Positions 1 through 4,748 of a stretch of 6,737 nt of DNA are shown here, piece after piece. Location of the stretch: NCBI GenBank assembly GCA_945886995.1, contig CAMCZJ010000163.1, forward strand, positions 1 to 6,737. Reading direction: 5' to 3'. Every line of letters begins with the position of its first letter. Positions within the stretch are counted from its first letter, which is position 1. A model generated the notes under the pieces. The model was not told where the DNA came from, searched no databases, and was given only the letters and a program-made list of their open reading frames with translations. Source of the DNA: Asaia bogorensis. Its GTDB lineage: Bacteria > Pseudomonadota > Alphaproteobacteria > Acetobacterales > Acetobacteraceae. The translations under genes and the position numbers were made by a program.

Positions 1-19
1 TTATATCCGGCCATCGGAA

Positions 20-36
20 GGGCGCCAAGCGCGCCC
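20..36 (-). terminator. Weak hairpin downstream of the metallophosphoesterase gene
   Basis: A perfect 6-bp inverted repeat (GGGCGC, five-base loop, GCGCCC) sits 14 bases beyond the stop codon of the metallophosphoesterase gene. On the minus strand it is followed by TTCCGATGG, not by a T-run, so it is at best a weak or factor-assisted transcription end, or simply a stable 3' structure. The remaining bases 1-19 hold nothing recognisable, and the next gene lies outside the window. Confidence 0.25.
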
Positions 37-49
37 GCCGCTAAGCTGT

Positions 50-871
50 TCAGACTGGCGGCATAGCCGGCTCCAGCCCGCCACCAAGACGCAAGGGTGC
101 GACCCGGCGCGCAAGCCCCGTTGCGTCATCGGTTTCAACAAAAAATCCGCTGATCGTGGCTTCATTCTCAGCCGGGGCCAGGCGTTCCGCCGGCACCTTG
201 CGCCAGAAGCGGATGGAAGCGCCGGCCTTTTGCATGCCGATCACGCTATCATAATCGCCGCACATGCCGGCATCAGTCTGAAACGCCGTGCCGCCGGGCA
301 GGATGCGATGATCGGCCGTTGGCACATGGGTATGGGTGCCAATCACCAGGCTGACGCGACCATCGAAACTATGGCCCATGGCCTGTTTTTCCGATGAAGC
401 TTCGGCATGGAAATCAATGATAATCGCTTGCACCGTGCCTTGCGGGCCAAGGGTGTGCTGCGCCAATTCCGCCTGAATGGCGCGGAAGGGATCATCCAGC
501 GGTTCCATGAATAACCGCCCCATGGCCTGCAACACCAAGGCGCGCCTGCCATCGGCCAACACCGCCACCACCGCGCCCTTCCCCGGCGTGCCGGGCGGGT
601 AATTCAGCGGGCGGATCAGCCGTGCTTCGCCCTCGATATACGGGATGATTTCCTTGCGGTCCCAGGCGTGATTGCCGAGTGTCAGCACGTCAGCCCCTGC
701 GATGAACAGCGCGCGCGCCATCTCCGGCGCCAAGCCAAACCCGTGAGAAGCGTTTTCCGCATTCACCACCACAAGATCGAGCCGGAGCTTTTCGCGCAGG
801 CTCGGCAAGGTTGCGATAACAGCATCACGCCCGGCGCGGCCAACAATATCGCCAAGGAAAAGCAGCCTCAC
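50..871 (-). CDS. YmdB-family metallophosphoesterase (TIGR00282 type)
   Basis: This 273-residue protein belongs to the YmdB/TIGR00282 calcineurin-like phosphoesterases, cytoplasmic di-metal enzymes. The Bacillus subtilis member hydrolyses 2',3'-cyclic nucleotides and affects RNA turnover and biofilm formation; the role of the alphaproteobacterial versions is not established. Visible metal and catalytic residues follow the family order: D8 in GDIVG, E39 in NAEN, N67-H68 in LGNHAWD, H155 in DFHAE, and H180 and H182 in GTHTHVPTADH, followed by TDAGMCGDYDSVIG at 199-212. The length is close to the family's ~265 residues and all key residues are present, so it should be active. There is no signal peptide or membrane segment. 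The start is a GTG whose first bases overlap the stop of the cyclo-ligase gene upstream (GTGA, four bases), which implies translational coupling as the last gene of the zapA-fau operon. Confidence 0.9.
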   Translation of the reverse strand: MRLLFLGDIVGRAGRDAVIATLPSLREKLRLDLVVVNAENASHGFGLAPEMARALFIAGADVLTLGNHAWDRKEIIPYIEGEARLIRPLNYPPGTPGKGAVVAVLADGRRALVLQAMGRLFMEPLDDPFRAIQAELAQHTLGPQGTVQAIIIDFHAEASSEKQAMGHSFDGRVSLVIGTHTHVPTADHRILPGGTAFQTDAGMCGDYDSVIGMQKAGASIRFWRKVPAERLAPAENEATISGFFVETDDATGLARRVAPLRLGGGLEPAMPPV

Positions 872-1464
872 GCAGGGTCTCCACAGATGATCACGCTGTC
901 TTCGGTGGCGATCAGGGGCAGGCGCATATCCTGCGGCCCCGCCGGCACTTCGGGCATTTCCTGCCCGGCATAGGCGATGCCGATGGCTTTTGCACCCGGC
1001 AGCGTGGCCAGCGTGCGATCATAATAGCCGCCGCCATAGCCAAGCCGCCGCCCGGCGCGGTCAAAGGCCAAAAGCGGCACCAGCAGGATATCGGGGCGAA
1101 GCGCCGCCCCTTCGGCGGGCTCCGAGGTGCCCATGGGGCCAGCACGCAACGCCGTGCCCGGCGCCCAGGCGCGGAAGCCAAGCGGCTGGCCGCGCGGCGG
1201 CGTAACTGGCAAAGCGAGGGAATGACCGCGTGAGGCCAAGGCGAGCATCAAGGGGCGCGGGTCCATCTCATCCCCCATTGGCCAATAACCAGCGATGATG
1301 GCACCCGTGGGCGGGGCATATCCAGCCAGCAAGGCTTCCGCCAAGCGCGCCGGCGCTTCGGGATTAGCAAGGCCAGCCCGCTTGGCACGCGCGGTCTTGC
1401 GTGCTGCCGCCTTGGCGTCCCGCAAGGCGGCATCCGATGGGGCGGCGGCTAGGGCCTCGGTCAC
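868..1464 (-). CDS. fau: 5-formyltetrahydrofolate cyclo-ligase
   Basis: The enzyme (EC 6.3.3.2; also ygfA or MTHFS) converts 5-formyl-THF to 5,10-methenyl-THF with ATP in the cytoplasm, returning a stored folate form to one-carbon metabolism. From the GTG at 1464 it is 198 residues, the normal family size. Seen in the sequence: a basic N-terminal helix with K18, R22, K23 and further K/R residues as expected for ATP binding, YWPMGDEMDPRP at 60-71 (substrate pocket), PDILLVPLLAFDRAGRRLG at 124-142, and the diagnostic glycine loop LGYGGGYYDR at 141-150. The frame is open back to an ATG at 1602, but those 46 extra codons lie inside the 6S RNA and do not look like the family, whereas GTG at 1464 has AGGAA six bases upstream. 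The neighbours zapA and ssrS give the classic proteobacterial zapA-ssrS-ygfA order. It ends in a four-base overlap with the metallophosphoesterase gene. Confidence 0.93.
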   Translation of the reverse strand: MTEALAAAPSDAALRDAKAAARKTARAKRAGLANPEAPARLAEALLAGYAPPTGAIIAGYWPMGDEMDPRPLMLALASRGHSLALPVTPPRGQPLGFRAWAPGTALRAGPMGTSEPAEGAALRPDILLVPLLAFDRAGRRLGYGGGYYDRTLATLPGAKAIGIAYAGQEMPEVPAGPQDMRLPLIATEDSVIICGDPA

Positions 1465-1470
1465 GCGGGG

Positions 1471-1475
1471 TTCCT
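1471..1475 (-). promoter_or_regulatory. Ribosome binding site that sets the fau start
   Basis: AGGAA on the minus strand ends six bases before the GTG at 1464. It lies downstream of the 6S RNA 3' end, so it supports this start over the ATG codons at 1602 and 1503, which fall inside the RNA gene. Confidence 0.6.
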
Positions 1476-1481
1476 GATGGC

Positions 1482-1645
1482 AAAAAGGGTGCGGAGCCAC
1501 CATGGCCGCTGGCGTATCATCCTCCCAAGGCCTGCGTTTGCAGGTGGGCACCAGATACCCGAACCACGGTTCGGACAGAGCCAGTTCCCGGAGGATGTGC
1601 ATTGGCCCCGGGGATGAATTGCCTGGCGCACCTGGCAGCCCCGCA
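1482..1645 (-). ncRNA. ssrS: 6S RNA (SsrS)
   Basis: 6S RNA mimics an open promoter and sequesters housekeeping sigma-factor RNA polymerase, mainly in stationary phase. The call rests on position, directly between zapA and fau on the same strand, and on a fold that can be traced by hand. The closing stem pairs 1634-1645 with 1490-1501 (12 pairs including three G-U). A large asymmetric central bubble follows (1598-1633 against 1502-1517). The upper stem pairs CATCCTCC at 1590-1597 with GGAGGATG at 1518-1525, and above it are two small hairpins, CCGAAC/GTTCGG (1559-1574) and CCTGC/GCAGG (1531-1544). CTGGCTCTGTCC above the upper stem matches the style of alphaproteobacterial 6S RNAs. Stem to stem it is 156 nt. 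A run of five T (1486-1482) after the closing stem probably marks the 3' end, so the exact end is uncertain by several bases. Confidence 0.88.
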
Positions 1646-1650
1646 GCTTC

Positions 1651-1679
1651 TAGTTAGGCTTCCTCAAGCCGCGCGGCAA
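1651..1679 (-). promoter_or_regulatory. Candidate ssrS promoter inside the 3' end of zapA
   Basis: On the minus strand, TTGCCG (1679-1674) and TAACTA (1656-1651) are separated by exactly 17 bases, a good sigma-70 type match. The expected transcription start, about six to seven bases after the -10 box, falls at 1645-1644, which is the first pair of the independently derived 6S RNA closing stem. The TAA of TAACTA is the zapA stop codon. The motif match is mine and there is no mapped start site, so this remains a prediction. Confidence 0.55.
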
Positions 1680-1989
1680 TGGCTTCCAGCTTTTCCGCAA
1701 GCCGCACCAAGCCATCCGCCAGCGCCGGGTCGGGCGCAGGGGCTTCGGCGGCAACGGCGCCGCCGGCTTTCAGCGCATCATTCTCGGCTTTCAAATCCAT
1801 CGCTTCATCGGCCAATTGCAAAGCGGCCAGCAGCAGCATCCGCGTCTCACCAAACTGGATCCCCATGGCCTTGAGGGCGGAGATGCGCTTATCCACCTCG
1901 GCCGCCATATTGGTCAGGTGCTTTTCCTGGCCATCCTGGCAAGCTACCGGATGGGCATAGCCGCCAATGCGAACCGTGACCTGCGCCAT
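1654..1989 (-). CDS. zapA: Cell division protein ZapA
   Basis: ZapA is a small cytoplasmic protein that binds FtsZ and bundles its filaments in the division ring. This 111-residue product has the family layout. An N-terminal globular head (MAQVTVRIGGYAHPVACQDG) is followed by EKHLTNMAAEVDKRISALK at 22-40, which matches the conserved ExxL..lA..vd..I segment. ETRMLLLAALQLADEAMDLKAEND at 48-71 is a coiled-coil dimerisation helix. An Ala/Pro linker (78-89) leads to a second short helix (LVRLAEKLEAIAARLEEA). The ATG at 1989 overlaps the TGA of the preceding coiled-coil gene by one base (TGATG), indicating coupled translation. The stop codon lies about ten bases before the 6S RNA 5' end and overlaps its predicted -10 box. 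Confidence 0.9.
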   Translation of the reverse strand: MAQVTVRIGGYAHPVACQDGQEKHLTNMAAEVDKRISALKAMGIQFGETRMLLLAALQLADEAMDLKAENDALKAGGAVAAEAPAPDPALADGLVRLAEKLEAIAARLEEA

Positions 1990-2198
1990 CAGTCAGCCTC
2001 ATCCAGGCTGGTGCGAAGCCGCGCGATGGTCTGATCTAGCCGGGAGGCAAGGGCCGCCACGGCAGCTTTTGGCACCATATCACCCTCGATGGGGGGGGCG
2101 GCAGCGCGGCGGGCCTCCACAGCACGGTCGAGGCGATCCAAGGCTGCTTCCAGCCGGATCATCGCCGCACCCATTGTGTCAGCTTGCTGCTCGCTCAT
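1989..2198 (-). CDS. Small coiled-coil protein upstream of zapA (DUF4164-like)
   Basis: This 69-residue hydrophilic protein consists of two helical stretches, MIRLEAALDRLDRAVEARR (13-31) and VAALASRLDQTIARLRTSLDEAD (47-69). Both have leucines at heptad spacing, and a short proline-containing linker (APPIEG) joins them. Small coiled-coil proteins of the DUF4164 type commonly precede zapA in alphaproteobacteria; I assign it on that context and on shape, not on a motif. No enzymatic residues or membrane segments are seen. A role connected with ZapA or the division ring is inferred from the one-base overlap only. The ATG at 2198 is preferred over one nine codons upstream because GGAGAA ends about two to four bases from it. 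The gene contains a run of eight C (plus-strand G, 2091-2098) in the linker, a possible slippage or sequencing-error point. Confidence 0.75.
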   Translation of the reverse strand: MSEQQADTMGAAMIRLEAALDRLDRAVEARRAAAPPIEGDMVPKAAVAALASRLDQTIARLRTSLDEAD

Positions 2199-2242
2199 GC
2201 TTCTCCAAACGCCTTGGCGCGACAAGACCTAAGGGCTAAATG

Positions 2243-2256
2243 CTTGGCATGCAAAG
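2243..2256. repeat. Near-palindrome in the divergent intergenic region
   Basis: CTTGGCATGCAAAG is a 14-base inverted repeat with one mismatched pair. It lies in the 70-base gap between the divergent zapA operon and the 149-residue protein gene. The site could be an operator shared by both directions or a chance palindrome around an SphI-type GCATGC core. No convincing -35/-10 pair was found in this gap on either strand, although promoters for the minus-strand operon should be here. Confidence 0.25.
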
Positions 2257-2268
2257 GCCTCTGGGTCA

Positions 2269-2718
2269 ATGGTAAAGGCGTTTCTGAAGCTACCCGCGGT
2301 GGTGGTTCATGGGCGCGCGCAGGCGGAATGGGCGCTGCGGGTGGCGGCCGGGCGGCCCCTGCTGCTGCTTTCTGCCCCCGGGGCCGCGCTGAATGCCGGG
2401 CCAGGCTGGTTCAGGCACGTTTTGGAACAGGCCGCCGCCGCCCATCCCGGCGCGCCCTTTAGCGCCGCGCTGGATTGCGCCGCCGCCCCCGGGGCCGCGC
2501 TGGCGGCCTTGCGCGCCGGGTTCAAGCTGGTGATTTTCGATTTGGGGCACCCTGCGGGCACGAGCCTGCTGGGCGCCGCCGAGGAAGCCGGGGCCGAAAT
2601 ACTGGGCATAAGGCCGGAAGCGCTGGACCTTGGCGCGCTTGATCCACGCCGGCGGGATGATCAAGCGACGCTAGCCGCGTATTTCGCCACAGTACCGCCA
2701 CAGGAAGCGCCGACATAG
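2269..2718 (+). CDS. Unrecognised Ala-rich protein with an aldolase-like segment
   Basis: A 149-residue protein rich in Ala, Gly, Leu and Pro, encoded by very GC-rich DNA (48 of 60 bases at 2341-2400). I do not recognise a named family. Residues 30-91 resemble the second to fourth strands of class II fructose-bisphosphate/tagatose aldolases: a PLLLLSAPG strand (30-38), then PFSAALD ending at D69, then AGFKLVIFD ending at D91. In class II enzymes the pattern is LDHG, AGFtSVMiD with 22 residues between the two Asp, and the spacing here is identical. However, the zinc-binding His after the first Asp is C70, and the protein is half the size of an aldolase, so catalysis by that mechanism is unlikely. 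There is no signal peptide or clear membrane helix. The start ATG at 2269 has only a weak ribosome site. It precedes a class I aldolase gene by 72 bases on the same strand. The strong protein-like codon pattern supports a real gene. Confidence 0.65.
   Translation: MVKAFLKLPAVVVHGRAQAEWALRVAAGRPLLLLSAPGAALNAGPGWFRHVLEQAAAAHPGAPFSAALDCAAAPGAALAALRAGFKLVIFDLGHPAGTSLLGAAEEAGAEILGIRPEALDLGALDPRRRDDQATLAAYFATVPPQEAPT
2374..2502 (+). repeat. In-frame 18-base direct repeat within the 149-residue gene
   Basis: GCCCCCGGGGCCGCGCTG occurs exactly at 2374-2391 and again at 2485-2502. The offset is 111 bases (37 codons), so both copies encode APGAAL (residues 36-41 and 73-78). This may be a trace of internal duplication or only shared composition in a very GC-rich stretch. 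Confidence 0.5.
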
Positions 2719-2739
2719 CGCACCCGTGACAGGCAATGC

Positions 2740-2762
2740 CGGCTGCGCTATCGCCGCAGCCG
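2740..2762 (+). other. Stem-loop in the fructose-bisphosphate aldolase leader
   Basis: An 8-bp perfect stem (CGGCTGCG at 2740-2747, CGCAGCCG at 2755-2762) with a seven-base loop lies between the upstream 149-residue gene and the aldolase start, 28 bases before the ATG. No T-run follows, so it is not a standard terminator. It may protect the aldolase mRNA 5' end or separate the two cistrons. Confidence 0.4.
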
Positions 2763-2790
2763 CCGATTAGGAAACGAAAAGGATCGCAAG

Positions 2791-3711
2791 ATGAAGCTGA
2801 CGCGCCGCGTGAAGGAAATCCTCTCCTGGTATGAAAGCGATACCCCCGGCACCAAGGCGAATCTCGCCCGCATCCTGATGGAAGGAAAGCTGGGCGGCAC
2901 GGGGCGTATGGTGATCCTGCCGGTGGATCAGGGGTTTGAACACGGCCCGGCGCGGTCCTTCGCGCCCAATCCGGCTGCTTATGATCCGCATTACCATTTC
3001 GAATTGGCGATTGACGCGGGGCTTAACGCCTATGCCGCGCCGCTTGGCATGATTGAAGCGGGCGCCGCCACTTTCGCCGGTGCCATTCCGACCATCCTGA
3101 AGGTCAATTCATCCAATAGCCTTTCCACCACCAAGGATCAGGCGGTGACCGGTAGCGTGGCCGATGCGCTTCGCCTTGGTTGTTCGGCGATTGGCTTCAC
3201 CATCTATCCTTCATCCGAATATCAGTTTGAGATGATGGAAGAACTCCGCGAATTGGCGGAAGAAGCCAAAGCCGCCGGGCTTGCCGTGGTGGTCTGGTCC
3301 TATCCGCGCGGGCCGATGCTGGACAAGAACGGCGAAACCGCCTTCGACATTTGCGCCTATGCCGCGCACATGGCAGCGCTGATGGGTGCGCATATCATCA
3401 AGGTGAAGCCGCCCACCGATGTGCTGAGCCTGGATGCGGCGAAGAAGGTTTATATCGAGCGCAAGATTGACGGCAGCGATCTGGCCAAGCGCATCAGCCA
3501 CGTGGTGCAGGCCTGCTTCAATGGTCGCCGGCTGGTGGTGTTTTCGGGCGGTGAGGCGAAGGGCACGGATGCGCTGCTGGCTGAAGCGCGCGCCATTCAT
3601 GCCGGTGGTGGCAATGGGTCCATCGTTGGCCGCAACGCCTTCCAGCGCCCAAAGGATGAAGCGCTGAAGCTGCTGGGCCAAATGATCGAAGTCTATAAGG
3701 GCAAGGCCTGA
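2791..3711 (+). CDS. fbaB: Class I fructose-bisphosphate aldolase (FbaB/DhnA type)
   Basis: The enzyme (EC 4.1.2.13) cleaves or forms fructose 1,6-bisphosphate from dihydroxyacetone phosphate and glyceraldehyde 3-phosphate through a lysine Schiff base, in cytoplasmic glycolysis and gluconeogenesis. The 306-residue product is a TIM barrel of the DeoC/FbaB (archaeal-type) group. Visible features are ILPVDQGFEHGP at 42-53 with the catalytic Asp (D45), LKVNSSNSLS at 103-112, VVVWSYPRGP at 167-175, and GAHIIKVKPP at 199-208, where K204 is the likely Schiff-base lysine (K206 is the alternative). Phosphate-binding ends of the barrel are VFSGGEAKG at 250-258 and GSIVGRNAFQRP at 276-287. Length and motifs are complete. 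AAAAGGA ends seven bases before the ATG. The gene follows a 149-residue protein and precedes crtC; hairpins follow its stop codon. Other DhnA-family aldolases use different substrates, but the close match to FbaB argues for the glycolytic reaction. Confidence 0.9.
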   Translation: MKLTRRVKEILSWYESDTPGTKANLARILMEGKLGGTGRMVILPVDQGFEHGPARSFAPNPAAYDPHYHFELAIDAGLNAYAAPLGMIEAGAATFAGAIPTILKVNSSNSLSTTKDQAVTGSVADALRLGCSAIGFTIYPSSEYQFEMMEELRELAEEAKAAGLAVVVWSYPRGPMLDKNGETAFDICAYAAHMAALMGAHIIKVKPPTDVLSLDAAKKVYIERKIDGSDLAKRISHVVQACFNGRRLVVFSGGEAKGTDALLAEARAIHAGGGNGSIVGRNAFQRPKDEALKLLGQMIEVYKGKA

Positions 3712-3719
3712 GGGCCGGC

Positions 3720-3743
3720 GCCGGGCGGTGCGCGCCGCCCGGC
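3720..3743 (+). terminator. Strong GC hairpin after the aldolase gene
   Basis: A perfect 9-bp stem, GCCGGGCGG (3720-3728) and CCGCCCGGC (3735-3743), with a six-base loop TGCGCG, begins eight bases after the aldolase stop. It is followed by only two T bases, so it lacks the usual U-tract. It probably ends or stabilises the aldolase transcript and limits read-through into crtC. Confidence 0.45.
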
Positions 3744-3747
3744 TTGA

Positions 3748-3765
3748 CCCGCAACGCGATGCGGG
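3748..3765 (+). other. Second hairpin upstream of crtC
   Basis: CCCGCA (3748-3753) and TGCGGG (3760-3765) form a 6-bp stem with a six-base loop, four bases after the previous hairpin and 32 bases before the crtC start. It may be part of a tandem termination structure or of the crtC leader. The TTGACC just before it (3744-3749) has no acceptable -10 partner. Confidence 0.3.
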
Positions 3766-3797
3766 CGGAAATGTCCGCGTGACGAGGCGGCTTTGCA

Positions 3798-4748
3798 ATG
3801 AATGAAGGTTTGAACGCCACGGGGTTGGATTTTACCCTGCCCGTGGCTGAGCGCGGTTATCGCTGGTGGTATTTGGATGCGCTTTCCGATGATGGCGCGC
3901 ATGGCATCACTGTTATCGCCTTTCTGGGCACGGTATTTTCCCCCTGGTATGCCTTTGCGCGGCGCGGCGGTGGCGGTGATCCGCTGAACCATTGCTGCAT
4001 GCATGTGGCGCTTTACGGCAAGCCGGCACGCTGGGCGATGACGGATCGCCCGCGCGGGGCGCTGAGGCGCGGCGCTGATTTTCTGCAAATCGGGCCAAGT
4101 GCCATGCGCTGGGATGGCACCAAATTGCTGGTTGATCTTGCGGAAGTAACCGCCCCTGTTCCTGGCAAGTTGCGCGGGCGTGTGACGCTTTATCCCGAAG
4201 CGCTATCGCATCGGGCCTTTCGGTTGGATGGCGCGGGGCGGCATCATTGGCAGCCCATCGCGCCGCGGTCGCGCGTTGAAGTGGCGTTCGACAATCCTGC
4301 ACTCAGCTGGTCCGGCTTGTCGTATTTCGACACCAATACAGGTGTCGCGCCCTTGGAGGAGGATTTCCGTTTCTGGGATTGGTGCCGCGCGCCCATGCCG
4401 GAAGCGACGGCGATTTTGTACAATGCTTCGCGCCGCGATGGATCAGCGCAGTCATTGGCATTGCACGTGAACCGCGCCGGAGAAGTCGCGGATATGCCAA
4501 TCCCGGCGCCAGCCATGATGCCGCCCGGGCTTTGGCGCGTGCCGCGCCCGACACGGTCTGAGGATGGGAAGGCAGAGCTGGTGCGCGCTTTGGTGGATGC
4601 GCCGTTTTATACGCGATCCGAAATCCGCACGCGGCTTTTGGGGCAGAATGCGGTTGCGGTGCATGAAAGCCTGGCGCTGAACCGTTTTGATAATCTGGCG
4701 GTGCAGGCGCTGATGCTGCCCTTCAGAGTGCCGCGGGCCAGAAGTTAG
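3798..4748 (+). CDS. crtC: Carotenoid 1,2-hydratase (hydroxyneurosporene synthase)
   Basis: CrtC adds water to the C-1,2 double bond of acyclic carotenoids such as neurosporene or lycopene, giving hydroxyneurosporene or rhodopin, the entry to the spheroidene and spirilloxanthin pathways. It is cofactor-free and works at the membrane, where its lipophilic substrates are. The 316-residue product shows the family pattern throughout: GYRWWYLDALSDDGAHGITVIAF near residues 20-42, FSPWYA at 47-52, MHVALYG at 68-74, RSRVEVAFDNPALSWSGLSYFDTNTGVAPLEEDFRFWDW from 157 to 195 including the Y-x-D-x-N-x-G motif, and the C-terminal ESLALNRFDNLAVQALMLPFRVPR. Family lengths vary from about 280 to 400. An in-frame TGA at 3780 excludes a longer N-terminus. 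The ribosome site is weak (GAGG, ten bases upstream). Its stop codon overlaps that of the convergent ATP-grasp gene. No other crt gene is in the window. Confidence 0.92.
   Translation: MNEGLNATGLDFTLPVAERGYRWWYLDALSDDGAHGITVIAFLGTVFSPWYAFARRGGGGDPLNHCCMHVALYGKPARWAMTDRPRGALRRGADFLQIGPSAMRWDGTKLLVDLAEVTAPVPGKLRGRVTLYPEALSHRAFRLDGAGRHHWQPIAPRSRVEVAFDNPALSWSGLSYFDTNTGVAPLEEDFRFWDWCRAPMPEATAILYNASRRDGSAQSLALHVNRAGEVADMPIPAPAMMPPGLWRVPRPTRSEDGKAELVRALVDAPFYTRSEIRTRLLGQNAVAVHESLALNRFDNLAVQALMLPFRVPRARS

Noticed and set aside
1401..1874. Plus-strand open frame of 157 residues
   Set aside because: It runs antisense across fau, ssrS and zapA, with low-complexity Pro/Arg/Ala content, and no evidence of a gene.
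2290..2664. Minus-strand frames of 124 and 100 residues opposite the 149-residue gene
   Set aside because: Gly/Arg/Pro-rich shadow translations. The plus-strand frame has the better protein character and a patterned aldolase-like segment.
3744..3772. TTGACC as -35 element of a crtC promoter
   Set aside because: At 17-18 base spacing the -10 position reads GGAAAT or similar, a poor match. I also saw no TGT-N12-ACA (PpsR-type) site near crtC.
3211..3798. Long minus-strand open frame (195 residues) opposite the aldolase gene
   Set aside because: It is antisense to a clear FbaB-type aldolase, has no family-like sequence and no sensible ribosome site, as expected for a shadow frame in GC-rich DNA.
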